64,000 nucleotides of DNA from Streptomyces sp. DvalAA-43 (GTDB lineage Bacteria; Actinomycetota; Actinomycetes; Streptomycetales; Streptomycetaceae): assembly GCF_900091725.1 (NCBI RefSeq), contig NZ_FMBW01000094.1, positions 124,001 to 188,000 on the forward strand, in the 5' to 3' direction. Both the position numbers and the translations under genes were made by a program. Positions 55,338 to 63,019 of the stretch are shown here, one piece after another. The notes under the pieces were generated by a model that saw only the letters and a list, made by a program, of their open reading frames with translations, was not told the DNA's origin and ran no database searches. The stretch's first letter is position 1. Each line of letters starts with the position of its first letter.

Positions 55338-57020
55338 ATGCCCGAGGACAGCGAAGAACTCATCTCCGGTGGACACCTGGTCGCCAAGGCCCTGAAGGCC
55401 GAGGGAGTGGAGCGCGTCTACACGCTCTGCGGCGGCCACATCATCGACATCTACGACGGCTGCGTCGACGAGGGCATCGACGTCGTCGACGTACGGCACG
55501 AGCAGGTCGCCGCCCACGCCGCCGACGGCTACGCCCGGATCACCGGAAAACCCGGCTGCGCCGTCGTCACCGCCGGGCCCGGTACGACCGACGCCGTGAC
55601 GGGGGTGGCCAACGCGTTCCGGGCTGAGTCGCCCATGCTGCTCATCGGCGGGCAGGGGGCGCACAGCCAGCACAAGATGGGTTCGCTCCAGGACCTGCCG
55701 CACGTCGAGATGATGTCGCCCGTCTCCAAGTTCGCGGCGACCGTGCCCGACACCGCGCGGGCCGCCGACATGGTGTCGATGGCGTTCCGCGAGTGCTACC
55801 ACGGGGCACCCGGGCCGTCCTTCCTGGAGATTCCGCGCGATGTGCTCGACGCCCGGGTGCCGGTGGCGCGGGCCCGGGTGCCGGCGGCCGGGCGGTACCG
55901 GGCCTCGACCCGTACGGCCGGTGACCCCGAGGCCGTGGAACGGCTCGCGGACCTCCTCGTGCATGCCGAGAAGCCGGCGATCCTGCTGGGCAGCCAGGTG
56001 TGGACGACCCGGGCGACCGACCGCGCGGTGGAACTCGTACGCACCCTCAACGTTCCCGCGTACATGAACGGGGCCGGCCGCGGCACCCTGCCGCCCGGCG
56101 ATCCGCACCACTTCCAGCTGTCGCGGCGGTACGCGTTCTCCCACGCCGACCTCGTCATCGTCGTCGGCACACCGTTCGACTTCCGGATGGGGTACGGCAA
56201 GCGGCTCTCCCCCGACGTCACCGTCGTACAGATCGACCTCGACTACCGCACCGTCGGCAAGAACCGGGACGTCGACCTCGGGATCGTCGGGGACGCGGGG
56301 ATGGTCCTCGAAGCGGTCACGCAGGCCGCGAGCGGGCGGCTGAACGGCGGGGCCGTCAGGCGCAAGGCCTGGCTGGAGGAGCTGCGTGCCGCCGAGCGGA
56401 GCGCGATCGAGAAGCGGCTGCCGAGCCTGCGTTCGGACGCCTCGCCGATCCACCCGTACCGTCTGGTCGGCGAGATCAACGACTTCCTCACCGAGGACTC
56501 GGTCTACATCGGGGACGGCGGCGACATCGTCACCTTCTCCGGGCAGGTCGTCCAGCCCAAGGCGCCCGGCCACTGGATGGACCCGGGGCCGCTGGGCACC
56601 CTCGGCGTCGGCATCCCGTTCGTACTGGCGGCCAAGCAGGCCCGGCCCGAGAAGGAGGTCGTGGCGCTCTTCGGCGACGGGGCGTTCTCCCTGACCGGCT
56701 GGGACTTCGAGACGCTGGTCCGCTACCGCCTCCCGTTCGTCGGGATCGTCGGCAACAACTCCTCGATGAACCAGATCCGTTACGGCCAGCGGGCCAAGTA
56801 CGGGGACGCGCGCCAGCGGGTCGGCAACACCCTCGGCGATGTCCACTACGACAGGTTCGCCCAGATGCTGGGCGGCTACGGCGAGGAGGTCCGCGACCCC
56901 GCCGACATCGCCCCGGCACTGCGCCGCGCCCGCGAGTCGGGGCTGCCGTCGCTGATCAACGTCTGGATCGACCCCGACGCCTACGCCCCCGGAACGATGA
57001 ACCAGACCATGTACAAGTAG
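55338..57020 (+). CDS. oxc: Oxalyl-CoA decarboxylase (thiamine diphosphate-dependent, acetolactate synthase-like)
   Basis: 560 aa ThDP enzyme with the three usual domains. The PYR domain has the cofactor-activating Glu in VRHEQVAAHAADGYAR, then GPGTTDAVTGVANAF. The central domain has ILLGSQVWTTRATDRAV. The PP domain has YIGDGGDIVTFSG and the ThDP motif GDGAFSLTG...VGNNSS. By sequence alone it could be called acetolactate synthase large subunit; the oxalyl-CoA call rests on the immediately following formyl-CoA transferase, CoA ligase and OxlT-like antiporter genes. No small regulatory subunit gene is present, which argues against AHAS. It would decarboxylate oxalyl-CoA to formyl-CoA. Start ATG 55338 with GAAGGGA. 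Confidence 0.82.
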   Translation: MPEDSEELISGGHLVAKALKAEGVERVYTLCGGHIIDIYDGCVDEGIDVVDVRHEQVAAHAADGYARITGKPGCAVVTAGPGTTDAVTGVANAFRAESPMLLIGGQGAHSQHKMGSLQDLPHVEMMSPVSKFAATVPDTARAADMVSMAFRECYHGAPGPSFLEIPRDVLDARVPVARARVPAAGRYRASTRTAGDPEAVERLADLLVHAEKPAILLGSQVWTTRATDRAVELVRTLNVPAYMNGAGRGTLPPGDPHHFQLSRRYAFSHADLVIVVGTPFDFRMGYGKRLSPDVTVVQIDLDYRTVGKNRDVDLGIVGDAGMVLEAVTQAASGRLNGGAVRRKAWLEELRAAERSAIEKRLPSLRSDASPIHPYRLVGEINDFLTEDSVYIGDGGDIVTFSGQVVQPKAPGHWMDPGPLGTLGVGIPFVLAAKQARPEKEVVALFGDGAFSLTGWDFETLVRYRLPFVGIVGNNSSMNQIRYGQRAKYGDARQRVGNTLGDVHYDRFAQMLGGYGEEVRDPADIAPALRRARESGLPSLINVWIDPDAYAPGTMNQTMYK

Positions 57021-57042
57021 CAGTGGCGAAGGAGCCGTCGGC

Positions 57043-58272
57043 ATGACCAGAGCTCTTGAGGGCGTGCGCGTCCTCGACATGACGCACGTACAGTCCGGTC
57101 CCTCGGCCACCCAGCTGCTCGCCTGGCTCGGCGCCGACGTGGTGAAGCTCGAAGCGCCGGGCGGCGACATCACCCGCAGGCAGCTGCGCGATCTGCCGGA
57201 TGTCGACTCCCTCTACTTCACGATGCTCAACTGCAACAAGCGGAGCATCACACTCAATGTGAAGAGCGGGCGCGGCAAGGAGATCCTCACCGAGCTGATC
57301 CGCCGCAGCGATGTGCTGGTGGAGAACTTCGGTCCCGGCGCCGTCGACCGGATGGGATTCACCTGGCAACGGATCCAGGAGATCAATCCACGCATCGTCT
57401 ACGCCTCCATCAAGGGGTTCGGCACGGGACCGTACACCGACTTCAAGGCGTACGAGGTGGTCGCCCAGGCCATGGGCGGCTCGATGGCCACCACCGGATT
57501 CGAGGACGGCCCGCCGCTCGCCACCGGTGCGCAGATCGGGGACTCCGGAACGGGGATCCACGCGGTGGCCGGCATTCTGGCCGCGCTGTTCCAGCGCGAG
57601 AGCACCGGACGCGGGCAGCGCGTCGATGTCGCCATGCAGCACGCGGTGCTGAACCTGTGCCGGGTGAAGCTGCGCGACCAACAGAGGCTGGCGCACGGCC
57701 CGTTGGCCGAGTATCCCAATGAGGACTTCGGCGACGAGGTGCCTCGCAGCGGCAACGCCAGCGGTGGTGGACAGCCGGGGTGGGCGGTGAAGTGCGCGCC
57801 CGGCGGCCCCAACGACTATGTGTATGTCATCGTGCAGCCGGTGGGGTGGCAGCCGCTCTCCGCGCTCATCGGACGCCCGGAACTGGCGGACGACCCCGAG
57901 TGGGCGACGCCCGAGGCCCGGCTGCCCAGGCTCGGCAAGATGTTCCAGCTCATCGAGGAGTGGTCCTCGGCGCTGCCCAAGTGGGACGTGCTGGAGCGGC
58001 TCAACGCCCATGGCATCCCGTGCGGCCCGGTCCTGTCCATCAAGGAGATCGCCGAGGACGAGTCGCTGGCCGCCAACGGGATGATCGTCCGGGTCGAGCA
58101 TCCGGAGCGCGGCACGTTCACCACCGTCGGCTCCCCGCTGAAGCTCTCCGACTCCCCCGTGGACGTGGTGACTTCGCCGCTGCTCGGTGAGCACAACGAA
58201 GAGGTGTACGTCGGTGAACTGGGCCTCGGCGACGAGGAACTGCGGCTGCTGAAGACGGACGGAGTCATCTGA
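57043..58272 (+). CDS. frc: Formyl-CoA:oxalate CoA-transferase (class III)
   Basis: 409 aa CaiB/BaiF-family transferase. N-terminal ALEGVRVLDMTHVQSGPSATQLLAWLGADVVKLEAPGGD matches Frc closely, including DMTHVQ and the Q residue of the CoA site. The catalytic Asp is in ATGAQIGDSGTGIHAVAGI, and the flexible glycine loop is SGNASGGGQPG. It moves CoA from formyl-CoA to oxalate, feeding oxalyl-CoA to the decarboxylase encoded upstream (22-nt gap). ATG 57043 follows GAAGGAG. The next gene starts 3 nt after its stop. Confidence 0.93.
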   Translation: MTRALEGVRVLDMTHVQSGPSATQLLAWLGADVVKLEAPGGDITRRQLRDLPDVDSLYFTMLNCNKRSITLNVKSGRGKEILTELIRRSDVLVENFGPGAVDRMGFTWQRIQEINPRIVYASIKGFGTGPYTDFKAYEVVAQAMGGSMATTGFEDGPPLATGAQIGDSGTGIHAVAGILAALFQRESTGRGQRVDVAMQHAVLNLCRVKLRDQQRLAHGPLAEYPNEDFGDEVPRSGNASGGGQPGWAVKCAPGGPNDYVYVIVQPVGWQPLSALIGRPELADDPEWATPEARLPRLGKMFQLIEEWSSALPKWDVLERLNAHGIPCGPVLSIKEIAEDESLAANGMIVRVEHPERGTFTTVGSPLKLSDSPVDVVTSPLLGEHNEEVYVGELGLGDEELRLLKTDGVI

Positions 58273-58275
58273 GCC

Positions 58276-60414
58276 ATGGCCGGATCACAGGATCGCGCAC
58301 GGGTACGGGAACTGCTCGACTCCGTCCGGGCCGCCGGGCGCGACGCGCTCACCGCCCCCGAAGGAAAGACCGTCGCCGACGCCTACGGGATCGCCGTGCC
58401 CGGCGAGGAGCTGGCCCGGGACATCGACGAGGCGGTGGCGTACGCCGACCGGCTCGGCGGACCCGTGGTGCTGAAGATCGTCTCGCCGGACGTGTCGCAC
58501 AAGACGGAGGCCGGCGGTGTCGTCGTCGGTGTGGAGGGCGCCGCGGAGGTCCGGGCCGCGTTCCGCCGGATCGTCGAGAACGTGCGGGCGTACGCACCCG
58601 ATGCCCGGATCGACGGGGTGCAGGTGCAGGAACTGGTGCCGCCCGGACAGGAGGTCATCATCGGTGCGGTGACCGACCCGACGTTCGGGAAGGTCGTGGC
58701 CTTCGGACTCGGCGGCGTGCTGGTGGAGGTGCTGAAGGACATCACGTTCCGCCTGGCCCCGGTCACGGCCGACGAGGCGCGGTCGATGCTCGACTCGATC
58801 GGTGCGGCGGAGGTCCTGCGCGGGGTACGGGGTGCGCCGGCAGTGGACCGATGGGCCCTGGCCGAGCAGATCCAGCGGGTGTCCCGACTCGTCGCGGACT
58901 TCCCGGAGATCGCGGAGGTCGACCTCAATCCGGTCATCGCCACACCGGAGGGTGCGGTGGCGGCCGACATCCGCATCCTGCTGGCGACCCGGACCGCCGT
59001 GCCCCGGCGCGCGTACGGCCGCGAGGAGATCCTGGCCTCGATGCGGCGGCTGATGGAGCCCTGCTCGATCGCGGTGATCGGCGCGTCCGACGAGCCCGGG
59101 AAGATCGGGAACTCGGTGATGCGGAATCTCGTCGACGGGGGCTTCGCCGGCGAGATCCACCCGGTGAACCCCCGGGCCGGTGAGATCCTGGGCCGCAAGG
59201 CGTACAGGAGTGTCATCGACGTTCCCGGTGAGGTGGATGTGGCGGTCTTCGCGATCCCCGCCGCATCCGTGGCCCCGGTGCTGGAGGAGGTGGGGCGCAA
59301 GGGCGTACCGAACGCGGTGCTCATCCCCTCCGGCTTCGCCGAGACCGGCGAACAGGGCCTCCAGGACGAGCTCGTGGCGATCGCCGAGCGGTACGGCGTG
59401 CGGCTGCTGGGTCCCAACATCTACGGCTACTACTCGACGTGGCAGGACCTGTGCGCCACCTTCTGCACGCCCTACGACGTCAAGGGCGGGGTGGCGCTCA
59501 CCTCGCAGTCCGGTGGGATCGGCATGGCGATCCTGGGCTTCGCCCGTTCGACGAGGACCGGTGTGTCGGCGATCGTGGGGCTCGGCAACAAGTCGGACAT
59601 CGACGAGGACGATCTGCTGACCTGGTTCGCCGAGGACCCGCACACCCAGTGCGTCGCGATGCACCTGGAGGACCTCAAGGACGGACGCGCGTTCGTCGCG
59701 GCGGCTCGGGCGACCGTACCGAGGAAGCCCGTCGTGGTGCTGAAGGCGGGCCGTACCAGCGCCGGTGCCAGGGCGGCGGGTTCGCACACCGGCGCGCTGG
59801 CGGGCGACGACGCGGTGTACGACGACATCCTGCGCCAGGCGGGGGTGATCAGGGCGCCGGGGCTCAACGAGATGCTGGAGTACGCGCGGGCACTGCCGGT
59901 GCTTCCGACGCCGAAGGGGGACAACGTCGTCGTCATCACCGGCGCGGGCGGTTCGGGGGTGCTGCTGTCGGACGCGATCGTCGACAACGGCCTTTCACTG
60001 ATGGAGATCCCGCCGGATCTGGACGCGTCGTTCAGGGCGTTCATCCCGCCGTTCGGCGCGGCGGGCAACCCGATCGACATCACGGGCGGCGAGCCGCCGT
60101 CGACGTACGAGGCGACGATCCGCCTGGGCATGTCGGACCCGCGCATCCACGCGCTGGTCCTGGGCTACTGGCACACGATCGTCACCCCGCCGATGGTCTT
60201 CGCCGAGCTGGCCGCACGGGTCGTCCGGGAGTTCCGGGACCGCGGCGTCGTCAAGCCCGTGGTGGCGTCGCTGGCCGGTGACACCGAGGTCGAGGAGGCG
60301 TGCGCGTACCTCTTCGGGCACGGTGTCGTGGCCTACCCCTATACCACCGAGAAGCCGGTCGCGGCGCTCGGTGCGAAGTACCGCTGGGCAAGGGCCGCGG
60401 GGCTGCTGAGCTGA
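58276..60414 (+). CDS. ADP-forming acyl-CoA synthetase (NDP-forming acetate-CoA ligase type), ATP-grasp first
   Basis: 712 aa. Domain order is ATP-grasp (about 1-235: VVLKIVSPDVSHKTEAGGVVVG; FGLGGVLVEVLKDITFRLAP; EVDLNPVIA), CoA-binding Rossmann (about 258-380: IAVIGASDEPGKIGNSVMRNLVDGG), then succinyl-CoA ligase-like domains with the phospho-His in RAAGSHTGALAGDD (His504). In archaeal and many bacterial enzymes the CoA-binding part comes first, so this is the permuted arrangement. Within an oxalate operon it may activate oxalate or recycle formyl-CoA with ATP yield. It begins 3 nt after the frc stop, so it is coupled. Confidence 0.88.
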   Translation: MAGSQDRARVRELLDSVRAAGRDALTAPEGKTVADAYGIAVPGEELARDIDEAVAYADRLGGPVVLKIVSPDVSHKTEAGGVVVGVEGAAEVRAAFRRIVENVRAYAPDARIDGVQVQELVPPGQEVIIGAVTDPTFGKVVAFGLGGVLVEVLKDITFRLAPVTADEARSMLDSIGAAEVLRGVRGAPAVDRWALAEQIQRVSRLVADFPEIAEVDLNPVIATPEGAVAADIRILLATRTAVPRRAYGREEILASMRRLMEPCSIAVIGASDEPGKIGNSVMRNLVDGGFAGEIHPVNPRAGEILGRKAYRSVIDVPGEVDVAVFAIPAASVAPVLEEVGRKGVPNAVLIPSGFAETGEQGLQDELVAIAERYGVRLLGPNIYGYYSTWQDLCATFCTPYDVKGGVALTSQSGGIGMAILGFARSTRTGVSAIVGLGNKSDIDEDDLLTWFAEDPHTQCVAMHLEDLKDGRAFVAAARATVPRKPVVVLKAGRTSAGARAAGSHTGALAGDDAVYDDILRQAGVIRAPGLNEMLEYARALPVLPTPKGDNVVVITGAGGSGVLLSDAIVDNGLSLMEIPPDLDASFRAFIPPFGAAGNPIDITGGEPPSTYEATIRLGMSDPRIHALVLGYWHTIVTPPMVFAELAARVVREFRDRGVVKPVVASLAGDTEVEEACAYLFGHGVVAYPYTTEKPVAALGAKYRWARAAGLLS

Positions 60415-60483
60415 CCCTTCCCAGGCACGGAGAGTTTGGACAGGCAGCGCCGGCCAGGTTCTTTGGAAGCCGAGGGGAGATCC

Positions 60484-61881
60484 ATGAGCACAGACGAACG
60501 ACCGGGCAGGACGCCGGGTGCCGCGTTCCGTGAGGTGACGGACGCCAAGGGCCGTGTCTACCGTGTGGGCGAGAGCGACCGGGATCTGCTCGGTCACAGC
60601 CGCAAGCTGATGGTGTATCTGCCGTGGATCGCGATGATGGCCATCAGTGTGTCCGAGTACGCCTACGGCTCCGCGGAGGACACGCTCTCCGAAGCCCATG
60701 GCTGGACGCAGAGCAACACCTTCTGGATCCTGAGCGTCTGGGTCTTCTTCCAGGCGGGGGTCGCCTTCCCCGCCGGGTGGCTGCGCGAGAGGGGGATCCT
60801 CACCGCGAGGCGGGCCATGTTCACCGGGGCCGCGCTCTGTCTCGTCGGCTTCGTCGCGCTCTCGCATCTGGACGATGTGACCGCCGCGATCTGCGGGTTC
60901 GGGATCATCGGCGGTCTGGGGTCCGGGCTCGTGTACGCCACCTGCATCAACATGGTGGGCAAGTGGTTCCCGGAGCGGCGCGGCGCGAAGACCGGATTCG
61001 TCAACGGAGGCTTCGCCTATGGTGCGTTACCGTTCATCTTCATCTTCAACTACGCCTTCGACACCGGTGACTACAACGAGGTCCTGGATCTCATCGGTGT
61101 CTATGTGCTGATCGTGGTGGCGGGCTGTGCCTGGTTCTTCAAGGACCCGCCGAAGAACTGGTGGCCCGCCGAGGCCGGCCCGCCGGATGGAGCGGGTGGC
61201 ACGCGGAGTGCGGCCGGTCCGGCGAAGAACCCTCCGGCGGTGAAGCAGTACACACCGATGGAGGCCGTCCGGACGGGCATGCTCCCGCTGATGTGGCTCG
61301 CTGTCGTACTGACCGCGGGGGTGTCCATATTCGGCATCTCGTTCCAGGTGGACTTCGCCAGGGACGTGGGTTTCGGCCCGCTCGTCGCGGCGTCGTCCAT
61401 GGGTGTCATGTCCGTCATCAACGGTGCCGGCCGTGCCGTGGTGGGCTGGCTGTCGGACCTCTGGGGCCGCAAACAGACCCTGGTGTTCGTCATCGTCGTG
61501 CTGGGTCTGGCCCAGTTCGGTGTGATCTGGGCCGGCCATGCGCGCAACGAGTGGCTGTTCCTGTTCTTCGCCTTCCTCTCCGGATTCGGCGGCGGCGCCT
61601 TCTACCCGATGTTCGCCGCGCTGACCCCGGACTACTTCGGCGAGAACTACAACGCCACCAACTACGGCCTCGTGTACAGCGGGAAGCTGGTCAGCGGACT
61701 GTTCGGCGGCGGACTGGGCTCGATGGTGGTCCATGCCTGGGGCTACGACGGCGCCTACGCGCTGGCCGGCGGGATCTCCATGGTGGCAGCCGGCATCACG
61801 CTGATGCTGAGGCAGCCGGGCCGCCCGCGGGTGCGCGGCACGGCCCCCAAGCGGGTGCCGGTCGGCCGCGAGGCGGTCTGA
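60484..61881 (+). CDS. OxlT-like MFS oxalate:formate antiporter, with TTA codon
   Basis: 465 aa, 12 predicted membrane segments. Features of the oxalate/formate antiporter group: a long N-terminal cytosolic stretch, RKLMVYLPWIAMMAISVSEYAYG, MVGKWFPERRGAKTGFVNGGFAYGALPF, and FFAFLSGFGGGAFYPMFAALTPDYFG with the conserved acidic/aromatic region. It would bring in oxalate in exchange for formate. ATG 60484 follows GAGGGGAG. Codon 182 (61027-61029) is TTA, the only one in the operon, so the transporter may be limited by the bldA tRNA. A 14-bp-stem terminator follows. Confidence 0.88.
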   Translation: MSTDERPGRTPGAAFREVTDAKGRVYRVGESDRDLLGHSRKLMVYLPWIAMMAISVSEYAYGSAEDTLSEAHGWTQSNTFWILSVWVFFQAGVAFPAGWLRERGILTARRAMFTGAALCLVGFVALSHLDDVTAAICGFGIIGGLGSGLVYATCINMVGKWFPERRGAKTGFVNGGFAYGALPFIFIFNYAFDTGDYNEVLDLIGVYVLIVVAGCAWFFKDPPKNWWPAEAGPPDGAGGTRSAAGPAKNPPAVKQYTPMEAVRTGMLPLMWLAVVLTAGVSIFGISFQVDFARDVGFGPLVAASSMGVMSVINGAGRAVVGWLSDLWGRKQTLVFVIVVLGLAQFGVIWAGHARNEWLFLFFAFLSGFGGGAFYPMFAALTPDYFGENYNATNYGLVYSGKLVSGLFGGGLGSMVVHAWGYDGAYALAGGISMVAAGITLMLRQPGRPRVRGTAPKRVPVGREAV

Positions 61882-61894
61882 GCCGCTCCCCGCG

Positions 61895-61952
61895 CGCACG
61901 CACGACGGCCCCTGGAAAGCGCCCCTCTGCGGGGAGGACCGTCGTGCGTGCG
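61895..61952. terminator. Two-tier terminator between convergent genes
   Basis: Outer 14-bp arms CGCACGCACGACGG (61895-61908) and complement (61939-61952), enclosing a small CCCC/GGGG hairpin. Serves the oxalate operon and the converging isomerase-like gene. Confidence 0.8.
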
Positions 61953-61957
61953 GTGGG

Positions 61958-62989
61958 TCAGCAGCCCTTCCGGCGCAGGGTGTGCAGGTAGGCGGCCGAG
62001 CGACGGGCCGTGGTGAAGGAGTCCACGATCGGCTGGTCGTGCTCCACCTGCCAGTGGTGGTCGCGGCGTCCGCCGTGGGTCCTGGTGACGGTGTCCAGGA
62101 ACTTCTTGTAGTCGATGTCGCCGTCCCCGACGTCCACCATGCGGTAGCCGTCGCGGGCGGCGGTGTCGTGCTCGCCGTCCTTGACGTGGAAGAGCGGGTA
62201 GCGGTCGGGCTGCTTCAGTACGTAGTGCAGCGGGTCGAAGGTGTCGGGGGTGCCGTCGGCCCGCTTGCCGAAGCGGAACTGGCCGACGTACGCCCAGTAG
62301 ATGTCCATCTCCAGGAAGACCAGGTCGGGGTCGGTCTCGGCGAGCAGCACGTCGTAGAGGCGGACGTCGGGCCGGTCGGTGGCGAAGGAGAACTCCTCGG
62401 CGTGGTTGTGCTGGTAGAACTTCATGCCGCGTGCCCTGGCCGCGGCGCCGTAGGTGTTGAAGTCCGCGGCGGCGCGCTTCCAGGCGTCGACCGTCGATCC
62501 GTAGCGGAACGGCCCCGAGGCGGTGCCGATGTGCTTGAGGCCGAGGGCCTGGGCGTCGTCGAGCACCTTGGTGAGGTTCTGCGCGAAGGTGTAGGCGTTC
62601 GTGTTGTTGTCGTCGTAGTAACCGACGTGGCTGCCTATGCCCTTGAGTCCGTGGTCGCGGGTGAGCCGCTTGAGCTGGGCGAGGGTGAGGGCACCGGCCG
62701 AGCCCTGGGTGTAGCCGGCGTACTCGACCTCGTCGTAGCCGTACGCCTCCAGTTCGGCGAAGACCTTGTCGAAGCCGAGGGTCGAGACCTTGTCGCGGAG
62801 GGTGTAGAGCTGGATTCCGAGGCGGCCGGGCGGGAGCAGCGGGTCGCCGTGGGGCCTGCCCTGGGCGGTGGCGGCCGGGGCGGCGGCGCCGAGGAGGGCG
62901 GCTGCGGTGGCTCCGGCGGCGACACCGAGCAGGGAGCGCCGGCTGAGCTTGTGGGCGAGTTCGGCGTCGACGGGGGTGCGGCGGCTCAT
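61958..62989 (-). CDS. Exported sugar phosphate isomerase/epimerase-like TIM-barrel protein
   Basis: 343 aa. N-terminal Tat signal SRRSLLGVAAGATAAALLGAAAPA (twin Arg). Then an AP-endonuclease-2/xylose-isomerase-like barrel: LGIQLYTLRDKVSTLGFDKVFAELEAYGYDEVEYAG, KFYQHNHAEEF (metal His/Glu), VFLEMDIYWAYVGQ, YPLFHVKDGEHD (His/Lys/Asp) and HHWQVEHDQPIVD. Metal-binding residues appear intact. ATG 62989 follows AGAAGGAG. It is 30 nt downstream of the phosphodiesterase gene, an apparent operon. Activity on a secreted or envelope sugar is inferred. Confidence 0.87.
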   Translation of the reverse strand: MSRRTPVDAELAHKLSRRSLLGVAAGATAAALLGAAAPAATAQGRPHGDPLLPPGRLGIQLYTLRDKVSTLGFDKVFAELEAYGYDEVEYAGYTQGSAGALTLAQLKRLTRDHGLKGIGSHVGYYDDNNTNAYTFAQNLTKVLDDAQALGLKHIGTASGPFRYGSTVDAWKRAAADFNTYGAAARARGMKFYQHNHAEEFSFATDRPDVRLYDVLLAETDPDLVFLEMDIYWAYVGQFRFGKRADGTPDTFDPLHYVLKQPDRYPLFHVKDGEHDTAARDGYRMVDVGDGDIDYKKFLDTVTRTHGGRRDHHWQVEHDQPIVDSFTTARRSAAYLHTLRRKGC

Positions 62990-63019
62990 GGGGGAACTCC
63001 TTCTGGGGGCGGGACGTTG

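Noticed and set aside
55338..57020. Acetolactate synthase large subunit (ilvB) for branched-chain synthesis
   Set aside because: No ilvN or ilvC neighbour; followed by formyl-CoA transferase and an oxalate-type antiporter, so oxalyl-CoA decarboxylase fits better. Not fully excluded.
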